64,000 bases of DNA from Odobenus rosmarus divergens (GCF_000321225.1 NW_004450582.1:1039148-1103147), one strand, 5' to 3'. Numbered from the stretch's first letter, positions 47,235-59,480 are shown. Notes: generated by a model not told the origin, from the sequence alone. Numbers and translations are program-made.

Positions 47235-47586
47235 CCAATGGTGAGCACTGTGAATTGTGTAAGACTGATGAATCACAGACCTGTACCTCTGAAACAAATA
47301 ATACATTATGTGTTAAAAAAAAGAGAGAGAGAAGATAGTAGGAAGGGAAAAATGAAGGGGGGGAAGTCAGAGGGGGAGACGAACCATGAAAGAATATGGA
47401 CTCTGAGAAACAAACTGAGGGTTCTAGAGGGGAGGGGGTGGGGGAATGGGTTAGCCTGGTGATGGGTATTAAAGAGGGCACGTATTGAATGGAGCACTGG
47501 GTGTTATATGCAAATAATCATGGCACACTACAACAAAAACTGTAATGATGTATGGTGATTAACATAATTAAATTAAAAAAATAAAT
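47235..47586 (+). mobile_element. Young carnivore L1 3' end, inserted in the older L1
   Basis: Heavily 5'-truncated. Carries the carnivore L1 3' UTR: actgatgaatcacagacctg, gagaaacaaactgagggttc, agcctggtgatgggtattaa, ggagcactgggtgttatatg, and the end ggtgattaacataattaaat with an A-rich tail. Flanked by aaattcagttagcca / aaattcaattaacca. Confidence 0.88.
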
Positions 47587-47601
47587 AAATTCAATTAACC
47601 A

Positions 47602-47786
47602 GGGGCACCTGGTTGGCTCAGTCATTAAGCATCTGCCTTTGGCTCAGGTCATGATCCCAGGGTTCTGGGATCCAGCCCCGCAGCACGCTGCCTGCTCAGC
47701 TGGAGAGCCTGCTTCTCCCTTTCCCTCTGCTGCCACTCTGCCTACTTGTGCCCTCTCTAGCTCTCTATTAAATAAATAAAATCTTT
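47602..47786 (+). mobile_element. CAN-SINE behind the young L1
   Basis: ggggcacctggttggctcag to an AATAAATAAAATCTTT tail. Flanked by aaattcaattaacca and aaattcaattagcca. Confidence 0.9.
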
Positions 47787-48979
47787 AAATTCAATTAGCC
47801 AACATATATTACATCATTAGTCCTTGATGTAGTGTTCAATGATTCATTAGCCTTTTATTGCTTCTTATCTGATTGCTCTGGCTAGGACTTCCAGTACTAT
47901 GTTGAATAGGAATGGTGGGAGTGCACACCCTAGTTTTGTTCTGATTGTAGAGGAAAGCTTTCAATCTCATCATTGGGTTTGATGTTAGCTGTGGGCTTGT
48001 CGTATGAAGCCTTTGTTATGTAGAAGTAGGTTCCTTTTATACCCAAATTGAACATTTTTATCATGAAAGGATATTGTATTTTGTTAAATGCTTTTCCTGC
48101 CTCTATTGAGATGATCATATGATTTTATCCTTCATTCTATTAATGTGATATATCACAGTTATTGATTTGCATGTGTTGAACTATCCTTGCATCCCAGGGA
48201 TAATCCCACTTGATCATAATGTATGATCCTTTTAATGTGCTATTGAATTTGATTTGCTAATATTTTGTTAAGAATTTTGCATATATATTTATCAGGGATA
48301 TGTGTCTATAGTTTTCTTGTAGTGTCTTTATCTGACTTTCATATCAGGGTAATGCTGGCCTCATAAAATGACTTTGTGAGTGTCTCCTCTCCAATTGTTA
48401 GATGATTTTGAAAGTGATTCGTGTTAATTCTTCCTTAAATATTTGGTATAACTCACCAGTGAAGCCATCTGATAAGTAGGCTTTCTGTTGGGAGAATTTT
48501 TTACTGATTCAATCTCCTTACTCCTAATTGGCCTGTTGCAATTTTATATTTCTTCATGATTCCGTCTTGGTAAGTATGTTTTAGGAGTTTATCTATTTCT
48601 TCTGGGTTATCCAGTTTGTTGGCATATAATGGATAAATGTTCAAAGTCTCTTATCTTATGATCTTTTTTATTTCTGTGGTATGTTACAGTATCTCCTCTT
48701 TTATTTCTGATTTTATTTGAGTCCTCTCTTTTTTCTTAATGTACTTAAGGTTTGTCAATTTTGTTTGTCTTTCAAAAAAAAACCTGTTGTTTCATTGGTC
48801 TTTTCAGTTCTTTTTTTCTTTCTTTCCCTTTTTTTTTTCCCCTGTGATCTTTGTTATTTCCTTTCTTCTGCTAACTTTGGACTTACTTTGTCTTTTTTCT
48901 TTTTTTTTTTAGTTCCTTGAGGTACAAAGTTAGGTTTTTTTTACTTGATGTCTTTCTTTTTCCTTTTTCTTTCAAAGAC

Positions 48980-48981
48980 AT

Positions 48982-49020
<39 letters not shown>

Positions 49021-49285
49021 GAGAGAGGGGAGGAGCAGAGGGAGAAAGAGAGAGAGAGAGAGTATCACATAGACTCTGCTGAGCATGGAGCCCGATGAGG
49101 GGCTTGATCTCACAACCCTGAGATCAGGGGAGGAGCAGAGGGAGAGAGAGAGAGAGAGAGAGAGAGAATATCACGTAGACTCTGCTGAGCATGGAGCCCA
49201 ATGAGGGGCTTGATCTCACAACCCTGAGATCATGACCTGAGCTGAAATCAACAGAGCCTAACTGACTGAGCACCCAGGTGCCCCA
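48980..49285 (-). mobile_element. CAN-SINE, minus strand, with 100-bp internal duplication
   Basis: Starts with (ATTT)n at 48985-49020, then two copies of the SINE middle (49027-49126 and 49127-49232), then the single head region ending gagcacccaggtgcccc. Confidence 0.9.
48985..49020. repeat. (TTTA)n tetranucleotide run
   Basis: About nine uninterrupted TTTA units, the expanded A-tail of the minus-strand SINE. Confidence 0.93.
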
Positions 49286-49289
49286 ATAT

Positions 49290-49388
49290 TTTTTTATTTT
49301 TAAGTAATCTCTACACCCAATATGGGCTTGAACTCAACAACCCTGAGATCAAGAGTCATGCTGTACCGACTGAGCCAGCCAGGTGCCC
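49290..49388 (-). mobile_element. Old CAN-SINE, minus strand
   Basis: tttaagtaatctctacaccc, atgggcttgaactcaacaac, end gagccagccaggtgccc. Confidence 0.83.
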
Positions 49389-49589
49389 TTATATCTTTCT
49401 TTTTTCTTAATGTTTCTGTAAACTTCCCTCCTAGAACTGCTTTTGCTGCATCCCATAAGTTTTGGTATGTTTTATTTCCATTTTCATTTTCATTTTCTTT
49501 GAGATATTTTTTGATTTCCCTTTTGATTTTGTCTTTGAACCATTGATTATTCAAAAGTATCTTTTAATTTCCATCAGTTTGTGAATTTT

Positions 49590-49786
49590 CGGGGCGCCTG
49601 GGTGGCTCAGTTGTTAAGCATCTGCCTTTGGCTCAGGTCCTGATCCCAGGGTCCTGGGCTCGAGCCCCACATGGGGCTCCCTGCTCAGCAGAGAGCCTGC
49701 TTCTCCCTCTCTCACTCCCCATTTGGGTTCTCTCTCTCACTGTCTCTCTGTCAAATAAATAAATAAAATATTTAAATTTAAAAAAT
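49590..49786 (+). mobile_element. CAN-SINE inside the L1
   Basis: ggggcgcctgggtggctcag to an AAATAAATAAATAAAATATTT tail. Flanked by tgtgaattttc copies. Confidence 0.92.
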
Positions 49787-50910
49787 CTGTGAATTTTCTA
49801 TCTTTTCTCCTATTATTTATTTCCTGTTTCATAAAATTGTGCCAGATACTTGGCACAATTTTAATCTTCTTTAATTTGCTCTGACTTGTTTTGTGACTTA
49901 TCATGTGATCTCCCCTGGAGAATGTTCGATGTTCTCTCCTGGAGAATGTTCCATGTGCTCTCTGAGAAGACTATTTTGTTGCTGTTGGATAAAATGTTCT
50001 GTATATGTCTGTTAAGTCCCTTTGGTTTAAAATACGGGTCAAGTCCAATGATTCTTTGTTGATTTTCTGTCTGGATGATCTATCATTTGTTGAAAGTGGG
50101 GCACTGAAGTCCCCTACTATTACTACATTGTTTTCCATTTCTACCCACAGATCTGTTAGTATTTGCTTAATGTATTTAGGTGCTCTGACTTGAGTGCATA
50201 TATATTTATAACTTTATATCCTCTTGATGAATTTACCCCTTTATCATTATATAATGACCTTCTTTGTCTCTCATTATTATTTTTGGCTTGAAGTATATTT
50301 TGTCTGATGCAAGTTTAGCTACCCCTGCCTCTGGTTTTTACTTGCATGGAACATATTTTTTACACCTTTACTTTGAGCCTACGTGTAGGTAAGGACTTAC
50401 TGATGCCATCTTAATCGTTTTGGAGCTGTTCTGTAAGTCCGTTGTTCTGTTCTTCCTCTCTTGCAGCTTTCTTTTGAAATTGATGATTTTCCATGTGATA
50501 TTCTTTGGTTTCCTTCTCTTTATATTTGGTGAATCTACTCTAGCTTTTTCCTTTTGTCATTACCATGAGGTTTCTATAAAACATCTTATAAATATAAAAG
50601 TCTATTTTAAGCTGATAACAATTTAACTTCGATTGCATACAAAAACTCTTTATGTTTTTATTGTCAATTTACCTCACCTTTGTAATATGTATCCCTTAGA
50701 AATTATTACAGCTATAGTTATTTTTTAATACTCTGATACTATAACATTTATTCTAGGGTTAAGTGGTAAACACTCCATCATATTCCTGACTAAGGTACTA
50801 ACACACCTCTACCAGGGTGTTGTATGTTTTTATGTGACTAGCATCTTTTCATTTCAGCTTGAAGAACTCTTTTAAGCCTCTTTTGTAAAGTAGGTCTAGT
50901 GGAAGCAGGT

Positions 50911-51654
50911 ATAGACCTGAAGGAACAAAGAGAAAAACTTAGAAACGTAGAGAAGGGGCCCTGGGGTGTTGAAACCTAGACATCTGGGGAGCAGAGACCA
51001 GCCAGTTAGTGCTGGTGCCTGTGCGGGGTGGTGATGAGGCTGGTTCTGCAAGTGTTAAAAAATTGCGAACTGGATTCAGCTGCTGTTACAGAAAAGCGTG
51101 ACTGCTGCAGGGGTGAACAAGTGCGGTCAGAGTGATTTTTAGTAGAACCCCTAGCAGATAGAAAGCACCCAAGAATCAAACAGTAAAGAGCAAATCCCCT
51201 TTTCCTCCTCCCTATTGTAGATTTCCTTTCTTGCCCCTGCTGGAAGAGCGTACTATGTGGTTTGCAGAGTCCAGGTGTCCCCCACTACGCAGGAGATAAT
51301 TAAAGGGTGGGTGGAGCTAAGAGAAATTAGCTGGCCCAAGGGTTTATAATAGGGAAAACAAAATACATCTAAGGGTGTTTGTGTCACTGATGATGAATCT
51401 AAAGGAAGATTAACATGCTCCCCACTTCCCACTTCCCACATACATGCCCAACTGGCTGTATTTCCTGCTGACACCACCATTTACCAAGGCACCATTAGAG
51501 AATAATCTTTGACTCCTTGTGTGCAATTATCAACTTATGTCATTAAATAACTATGCTGTCACTCACCTCGTTTAGGCACACACCATTTTTCACATGATCT
51601 AATGTAACACCCTTCTAAATGGTACTTCTGTATCTAGTTTCATCTCTCTTTAGT
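50911..51654. other. Intergenic sequence, nothing recognised
   Basis: Unique-looking DNA with moderate GC (50910-51250). A 75-codon minus-strand frame (51480-51253) has no recognisable domain. Confidence 0.4.
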
Positions 51655-52024
51655 CTAGAGATTCTCACCCCGTGCTGTATAATAATACCATCTGGGAAAC
51701 TTTATAAAAAATCTCATTCCCGGGCGCCTGGGTGGCTCAGTTGGTTAAGCGACTGCCTTCAGCTCAGGTCATGATCCTGGAGTCCTGGGATCGAGTCCCA
51801 CATCGGGCTCCCTGCTCAGCAGGGAGTCTGCTTCTCCCTCTGACCCTCTTCCCTCTCGTGCTCTCTATCTCTCATTCTCTCTCTCTCAAATAAATAAATA
51901 AAATCTTAAAAAAAAATCTCATTCCCAAGGATCCTGATTTAATTGGTTTATATTGGAGTCTGAGGATCAGCATTTTTAAAGCTTCCTAGGTAGTTCTAAA
52001 GTGCAGCCAGCTTTGAGAACCATT
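51655..52024 (+). mobile_element. MER5A-like MITE split by a SINE
   Basis: tagagattctcaccccgtgc at the left and gcagccagctttgagaacc at the right, with MER5 text on both sides of the SINE at 51722-51911. Confidence 0.75.
51722..51911 (+). mobile_element. CAN-SINE, full length
   Basis: TSD aaaaatctcattccc before (51706-51721) and after (51912-51926). Confidence 0.94.
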
Positions 52025-54815
52025 ATTTCAGTCTGCCCTCCATATTAATATCAAATAATTTTACTATTACTGTGTGGCAGGCAAATCCAAAGATGTCAGT
52101 CCACGACCCAAAATTCCTCAGTGGTTATCCGTATCAACAGACAATGTATCCAACTGACATGCCCATGGTGCTTGGTCCATACCTCTCCAACTCCTGTCAA
52201 TTCTTCTTCCTAACATTCTCACTGAACTGTAAACTTCTCACTTTATTTTCCAACAATATTGAGCCACTTGCAATTTCTAACATAAGATATTCTCTCACTT
52301 ATCCATGCATGTGCATATTTTATTCCCTGCAGGGAAGGAACCTCACTCAAACCACAGCAGGTTTTAATTACATGGTTAAAAACACATTTTGTAACTTTAA
52401 TGTTTTAAAGTATTCCTCAAAATATATTACTTTCTGTGATGTCAATTATACGAAAAATTGTGAATGCATAGAAAAGGACTTGAACAAAATTAATTAAAAT
52501 GTTAACTATGGTTGTCTCTAGGTGGCAGGCTTATAGATTTTACTTCTCTATAATTTAATGTAGTTTAGAAATTTTCTACATTGGCATATATCTTATACAG
52601 TTAAATAGAAAAAGTAAAATTAGCAAAATCATTTATATATTTAAAAACACAAGATATATCTATTTATCTGAACCTCTTTGACTCCAAATAAAGATAAAAG
52701 TGTTTGATTAATAAAATGGGATAATGGGGAAATACTAACATTTGCTTAAACAAGTTTTTACCCCCATCCTACGCAAAAATATATCTTTTCTTTAGCCACT
52801 AGATGGCAGTCCCTTCACATGTGTTGGCCCATTTATAACCTTGAAGTGCCTTTGTATGGATTGTGCACACTTTACATAAAGATTTTTATTTTTCAACAAA
52901 TTATAATATATTTTTAGAAGATATTACAATATATGCTAAGAAAATTGTGGTTTTTAATTATCTAAAATTTAAGTCCATTTCCTATTAAACACCTTACACT
53001 TACTGATATCATCACAATTGTTTCTAATAGCCCCATCTCACTACTTAAAAGATGGCAGAAATTCCTTTCATGCTTGAATTTCCTTTTGCTTTTATTCTTG
53101 ATTTAGACATTTAGGCTTAAAGATGATACCCAAAGGAATTACTTAGTCTAGCTAATGTTATTCAGGGCTTGGAGTCTACCAACTAACTCCATGTTGGCAG
53201 AGACCTAAGAATTGGGTCAAGCTTCCCAAAGTCAGAGAGTAGTAGGAGAAAGGATATTTCTGTGAAGAATGTCCTACTGACACATATCTATGGCAGAATG
53301 ACTTAAAGTCTTTCCTGAAATAATATATTCAAGGATATTGATAATATTTATTTCTAAGATTTTAGAGGATACCAGAACTTTAGGCATGATTTTTAAAATT
53401 AATAATTATTGCCCATTTCTCACTGCTCTTTGCATATAGGATATTGCAGGCATCAAAGAAATCCCAAATCCTCTCCAGTTGTTTTCTCTTACTCTATGCC
53501 TTTCTTTCCAAGTCCAATTGCTTGTTAAAAAATAATTCCTCTCTGTGTTCCACTTTAGTCAGATGAGGACTTATCTGCCTGGCATTACATTTCCAATTTA
53601 CAATAAACAGTACTCAGGGAATAAGTCAAATTTGGAAGACTTGGAGCTGTTTTCCAGATCGACTGGGCTTTTGCTTTCCAAAACGTGAGGTGCATTTTTA
53701 ATGTCTAAATTTAAGGCCTGAACATTACGTTTAAGAGGAATTACTATATATTAGAGAAGAATATATAAGCACTTTATAACTTTCATATTTTTTCTGATTA
53801 AAAAAAATGTATGTTCTTTATAAAATTTTTTACTCCAGAAGTTCAAAGAAGAAAAATTAAAATCACTCTTAATATCCCCACCAAGGGAAAGTATCCCATA
53901 ATATATATCCAATTATAAGGGTTTGTATTTAGAGAAGTAAATCTGGATCTCTGCATTCTCATCATTTTCCCCAGTGACATTTTCTTATTTGGAGTTCTGT
54001 TGCTTTTGGGAATGATTTTAAAGACCGTAGCAAAAAATAGAGTGCATTTTGTTCTCAAAGTAGATGTCAACTTAAGAAAAAACCAGTTTGGTAAATTATT
54101 AACAGTTTAGTTTATTTGCATTATGTGTAAGGTTCAATATTTTTCTTAATTTATGTTAACACTTCAGGCTACAAATGAACTCTGTGACATGAACTGGAGC
54201 TATTCGACAGAATTTCCTAGGATAACAGAAGCTCTGAATGCTGTTCTTGCTATTCCATGATTTTCTGTGGGGCCTCAGCAAGTTAATTATCTTCTTTGTG
54301 TGTTTAATCCTCTTAGAGAGCAGCCCTCATCTCTTCTGCCACTCTATGAGAATGAATGTTTCTCTTTATCCTCTGCATATAGAAATGGAAAAAAGGAGAA
54401 TTAAAATAAGAGAACAGGGAGCCTAAGTTTTGCATCAACCTAAGAAATATGGCTTCAGTGTCTAGAGAATTAAAAATGTCTGCTTCAGTCCTTCTGTGCA
54501 TTGCAGAGCATAATTTGAATTTTAAAATAAGATTAGAAGTCAATGTTCAAAATGAATATGGGTTGCTTTTCAATTATTTTTCTCATCTTTTCAAACAAAC
54601 AAACTAAAAAATAACACCATCTGTCCCTATTAATTGCAATTTGGTGTGAATGTAAAGTGATTTTTTGAAATAAGTAGAACTGTGCAGTTGTTTTAAAAAC
54701 CTTTCATATTAATTCATCCAAAGAACACTGTAGATCACAGAGATAGATGAATAAGACATAATCTTTACATGGAGTCTAGTGAAGGAGTCAAGAAAAATGT
54801 AGAATTATAGTGTAT
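52025..54815. other. Intergenic sequence, no gene
   Basis: AT-rich. A plus-strand frame of 141 codons (52072-52497) starts inside MER5-adjacent DNA and shows no domain or Kozak/splice context. The rest is unassigned. Confidence 0.45.
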
Positions 54816-54824
54816 GAAAATATT

Positions 54825-55660
54825 TATTTACAGCGCTGCTGTGTTCCAGGCAGTGTCTTAAAGACCGGGCTAGAGCAGTGAAAAAAAGACATAAATATTT
54901 CTGCTTTTTTTTTTTGCTTTTTTTTTTTTTAAGTAATCTCTTTGCCCAACCTGGGGCTTGAGCTCATAACCCTGAGATCAAGAGATGCATACTCCTCTAC
55001 CGACTGAACCATCCAGGCACCCCCATTCTGCTTTCATGGAGCTTACTTTTTAGTGGGGACAGAGAGAGTAGATACATAAATAATATGCATGGTGTGGCAC
55101 ATGGTGATGAGAGCTGTGGAGAAAAATAATGAGCTATAGGAAGTGCCACTGATAAAGTCACATTTTATCAAAGTCCTGAAGGAAATAAAGGAGTGAGTCA
55201 CATGGATACCTGCATGAAGAACATTTCAGGGAAGAGAGGAGCAAGGAGGCCACCAAGGTTTGAGTGTAGTTATCGAGTTGAAGGTTGGTAGGAGATGAAG
55301 TGAGAGAGATGGAGGTGGGCACAAGGGGAGGTCATGTAGGTCTTTGAGGACATTGTAAAGACTTCGGCTATTACTCAGAGTGAGGTAGGAAATCAACTGG
55401 GAAGTTTTGAACAAAAGAGTAAGATGATCTGAGGTTAACAAAGGGACACAAATTAGGAGGATATTGCAATAATCCCCTGGAGAAATGATGGAAACTTGTG
55501 GTTTCCATCATGGTACACCGTGGTACAGTGGAGGTGGTACACGGTGGTCAGGTTTTAGAATGTTTTGAAGGAAAAGGCTGACAAAATATGCTGATGGATT
55601 AGACGGAGGCTGTGAGAGAAAGAGTCAAGGTTTCTTCGTTTTAGTGAAAACATTCACATT
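54825..55660 (+). repeat. Ancient mammalian repeat, family unassigned
   Basis: Familiar phrases (catggagcttactttttagtgggg; gtcatgtaggtctttgagga; aggatattgcaataatcccc) mark an old interspersed repeat, possibly L2-type. It is split by the SINE at 54918. It also holds a short local duplication, tggtacac(c/g)gtggt, near 55512-55552. Confidence 0.45.
54918..55024 (-). mobile_element. Old CAN-SINE, minus strand
   Basis: aagtaatctctttgcccaac, tggggcttgagctcataacc, end ccatccaggcacccc, inserted in an older repeat (attctgctttc on both sides). Confidence 0.83.
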
Positions 55661-56414
55661 TATTAAATGCCTATATTATGTTGTATAAAATACAGCTTAT
55701 ATTCTGCTTTGACTACTGTTCATTCCAGCAACTTCCTGATGTTGGCTTTTATTTTTATTTTATAGTTTTAAGTGGGTATATTTTTGGTCATCTGTTTTAT
55801 CACTTATTTGTCTAGCTAAGCCCTCATCCTACATCAAAACTTTGCAATTCCAGTAGAATACAATTAAGAATATGGAGATGTAGATTTTGTCAGAAAAGGC
55901 AATATATTTTAAAATCCTGACTTAAAATTATCTCTGGAAAGCAATTAAACCAATTATATTCTCACCTTCTATCCAGTATTACAAATTAAACTTTGAAAGT
56001 CCTTTTCATGTTTCTTTCTTTCTTCCTTTCTTTCATTTTGATTGAACAAAATTAAAGCAGTTTTATTACAGGTTATGACAGAGGCTGTAATATTCTAATT
56101 CACACATAACAATACAATGGGTTCATTTTCCACTACATATGTTTGCTCATGGACTTCCTTTTTTTTTTCACAACCTTCTTGTAGAACTATTTGCAAAACA
56201 GAAAAATTTTAATTTCTAGGAAGCCACCTTGGTTCCCCCATTTCTACTGTCATTTTCAATGTACTAATTCTGAAATGGTAATTTAAATCTTAGCTACAGT
56301 GTTGGTTAAAAGCATAAATGAAAGCAGAGACAAAATTACAGTAAAGATTTTTTTCTATTGTTATTAAAAATTCAAAGTAAATTATAGTTAAATAGTTCAC
56401 ATTTTAATGGTTTA

Positions 56415-56800
56415 TTTTTAAGCTTTTATTTAAACTTGAGTTAGTTAACATATAGTGTAATATCATTTCAGGAGTATAATTTAGTGATTCATCATTTACA
56501 TCTAACACCCAGTACTCATCATAGCAAGTGCCCTCCTGAACAGCCATCACCCATCTAGCCCATCCCCCACCCACCTCCCTCCATCAATCATCAGTTTGTT
56601 CTCTATAGTTCACAGTCTCTTATGATTGGCCTCCCTCTCTCTTTTTTTTTTTTTCCCTTCTGCTATGTTCGTCTGTTTTGTTTCTTAAATTCCACATATG
56701 AGTGAAATCATATATTTGATTTTCTCTGACTTATTTCACTTGGTATAATACACTCTAGCTCCATCCACGTCATTGCAAATGGCAAGATTTCATGCTTATT
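56415..56800 (-). mobile_element. L1 3' end, minus strand
   Basis: Reverse of the carnivore L1 3' UTR: gttaacatatagtgtaatat, acccagtactcatcatagca, gtgccctcctgaacagccat, ttaaattccacatatgagtg, ccatccacgtcattgcaaat. Strongly 5'-truncated. Confidence 0.85.
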
Positions 56801-57039
56801 TCTATAATGTTCACAGAAAAGAACATGCCCCAATCACCTTCCTTTAATCTTATCACAGTAACCCATCACAACTGTAAATGCATTGAATCCTTCAATAAAA
56901 GACAACCTGGCCACTACAATAAATTCTCCAAGAACCAAACCATTGTTGTGCTTCTTTTCCTATGAAGGGAATGCTGTGCTCAGAGGAAAATTTTGTTATG
57001 ATGTGGTTGATTTCTAAGTGGGAGTGGCAGCACATAAAG

Positions 57040-57330
57040 GAACCAGTATTCATTTCTTTGGGCTGCCATAACAACGTACCACAAACTAGGTGACTGAAAA
57101 CAACACAGTTCAAGATGCTAGAAATACAAAGATCAAGGTGTTGGCAGGACTGTGCTCTCTCCGAAGTTTCTAGAGAAGAATCTGTTTCATGCCTTTATCT
57201 TCACTTCTGGTGTTGCCAGCAATCCTTGGCTTTCCTTGGCTGTAAATGCATCGCTTCAATCTCTGCCTCCGTCTTTGTGTGGTGTCCTCTCTGTGTGTCT
57301 TGTGTTTGAAATCACTGGTTTATTACAAAA
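57040..57330 (-). repeat. MaLR-type LTR relic (MLT1/MST-like), minus strand
   Basis: The plus strand reads ttctttgggctgccataaca, cgtaccacaaactaggtgac and caagatcaaggtgttggcag, the reverse complement of the 3' part of ERVL-MaLR LTRs. Non-coding relic of an ancient retroviral element; no protein-coding part is visible. Confidence 0.7.
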
Positions 57331-58310
57331 GCGGGAATGGCCAGATGGAAGAGATGCTTAGGGCAAGGTATGTGAGAAAGGAGGCTGGGGTTTCCACACC
57401 CTCTCTGGGTGTCCTACTCTCCAGCACCTCCATGTCTTCACCAACCTGGAAACTCCAGCGTCAAGATTTGTGGTCCAAGTAGTAACATTCTTAGTTAATG
57501 AGAATCAACATTGATAATTTTATACTATGACATAGCCCATGTAATTTCTTTAACACCAAGGTCATAGATTTCTGCCAAAAAAGATTTATTTCTTTTCCAT
57601 GCCCTAATATACACCATACTCCATATAATCGGTTAGGCATCCTGTAATCTTCAATCAGAAAAGAATAAGAAACCCTTGTTCTGCAATGACTACCAGGCTT
57701 CAACACTATTTCTACCAAAGATCCTGCCAGATCTTTTGGATCAGTTTTCAAGGCACCAGGTTGTTGACCAGACCCCGGGAATGGGCCAAGTGGGAGACCA
57801 TCTCCATTTACTATCTTTAATAATAGTGACTCAAAACTTTGTTTGCATCATTCAAATGGTGTGATGTCCTTGTTCTTTTCTAGTGAACCAGAGTCTTTCA
57901 TTATCTATGGTAAGAGTCAGGTGCTTGCCTGGGGAGCATTATTTGGCTGATCCTTCCATTTAAGCAAACTTTGTCTAAGCCATTCAGGTATAACCAAGGC
58001 TTTACAAACACCCTTTCAATCATGGCTCCTGCATCTGCTTATGTCTCTCCTTCTTCATGCTAAGATTGGTTTGAGAATTCATTTGAGTTTAAGCTTGTAG
58101 GTGGGGCTCCCGGTGAGCAGAAGTACCTGGCGATGACAAAGGTGAAGGAAGTGAGGCAGGGACTGACACCTTATTCACAGATGTTCCTGAGTATCACCTT
58201 TTTAATATTCAAAAGTCATCACCAACTTTACTAGTTATTTAAATAAGGGTCACTGGGACATATCACTTCTGCTTCCACTGTCGTACCTGGGCCCTAGGAG
58301 GTGTAATGAT
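57331..58310. other. Intergenic sequence, unassigned
   Basis: Includes an open minus-strand frame at 57751-57491 beginning at a non-ATG codon, without a recognised domain. No gene supported. Confidence 0.4.
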
Positions 58311-58328
58311 TAAGAAATACTTCCTGAG

Positions 58329-58536
58329 GGGCGCCTGGGTGGCTCAGTTGGTTAAGCGACTGCCTTCGGCTCAGGTCATGATCCTGGAGTCCCGGGATCG
58401 AGTCCCACATCAGGTTCCCTGCTCAGCAGGGAGTCTGCTTCTCCCTCTGACCCTCCCCCCCTCATGTGCTCTCTCTCTCTCTCTCATTCTCGCTCTCTCA
58501 AATAAATAAATAAAATCTTAAAAAAAAAAAAAAAAG
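58329..58536 (+). mobile_element. CAN-SINE, full length, 15-bp TSD
   Basis: gaaatacttcctgag at 58314-58328 and 58537-58551, exact. Confidence 0.94.
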
Positions 58537-58855
58537 GAAATACTTCCTGAGTACTTAAATTGATACTTATATCCTGGTGCTAAGGATTCAGTGGTGAATA
58601 AGGGCTCCACTATCATAGTGCTTGCATTTTATTAGGAGAGATAAGTAAGTATATATGTTAATTAAATAATTCCCCAAAATGATAAAAAAAAATAAACAGG
58701 GTAATGTAATAGAGTTACTCTGGTAGGGGGTGGGTGGAATCATGAGGCTTCTTTAGAATGAGTCAACAGAGAGGTGACATTTGACATGAGACTGAAGGAT
58801 GAAAAGGAACCCGTCATCTTCACTTAGTAAACATTCATTTAAAGTCTAAGATACA

Positions 58856-59060
58856 GGGGCTCCTGAATGGCTCAGTCTGTTAAGCCTCCAACTCTTGACT
58901 TTGGCTCAGGTCATGAGGGGTCATGGGATTGAGCCCTGCATCAGGCTCTGCACTCAGCAGCGAGTCTGCTTGGGATTCTCTCTCCCTCCTCTTCTGGCCC
59001 TACCTCATGCGTGTGCACACTGTCTCTCTCTCTCTTGAGTAGATAAATAAGTCTTTTTTA
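58856..59060 (+). mobile_element. CAN-SINE, older subfamily
   Basis: ggggctcctgaatggctcag head, gagattctc-type body (gggattctctctccctcct). Flanked by aaagtcta-type copies. Confidence 0.87.
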
Positions 59061-59349
59061 AAAAGTCTAATATATATAAGCTTGGTATCAGGTATTGGAA
59101 AAAAGTGTACCGAGAGAAAAATATAAAGATGAAGACAACATGGTCCTTGCCCTTTGGAACCTGATATCTAATGAGGAAGACAAACATATATGTTAATACA
59201 TGCAGTAGAGAGAAGTGTAAGAGAGATGTAAGCAAAATGCCAAAGGAGTACAGATGGAGAGGGATAGTTCTCATTAAAGTATTTGGGAAGATTCGAGAGA
59301 TGAGCTTCACAGATGAGGTGACAGCTGAGCTTGGCAATGATCATAATGG

Positions 59350-59480
59350 CTCAGAGTCATCAAGTCCCATCTCTGTGTCAGCCACTATGCTAATGGGATT
59401 TACAGGAAATTTCTTACTTAATCCTGCTAACCCTAAAAGGCAGAGACTATTAATCATTCTCATTTCACAATAAATATATG
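59350..59480 (-). repeat. MIR relic (candidate)
   Basis: Reverse MIR-like text: ttacttaatcctgctaaccc and atcattctcatttcacaat. Confidence 0.5.

Larger units (their letters stand above)
45765..50910 (-). mobile_element. Large 5'-truncated L1, minus strand, degenerate ORF2
   Basis: Reverse-strand L1 reading from about 50910 to 45765, interrupted by SINEs (46156, 47602, about 48985, 49290, 49590) and a younger L1 end (47235). Minus-strand translation around 48118-47930 resembles the ORF2 reverse-transcriptase region ([16 protein letters not shown]...[11 protein letters not shown], shown in part), and 47125-46874 resembles the later ORF2 stretch (IKYLGIKYLTEVKDLY). The endonuclease-side region (about 49790-50350) and 3' UTR (45770-46150) are also recognisable. 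Many stops and gaps make it inactive. ORF1 and the 5' UTR are not seen. Confidence 0.85.

Noticed and set aside
47930..48118. Minus-strand frame resembling a reverse transcriptase
   Set aside because: Not an independent gene; it is a fragment of the degenerate L1 ORF2 and is annotated within that element.
52072..52497. Plus-strand frame of 141 codons
   Set aside because: Longest non-GC frame in the intergenic region, but no domain, no Kozak context, AT-driven residue use and no exon signals.
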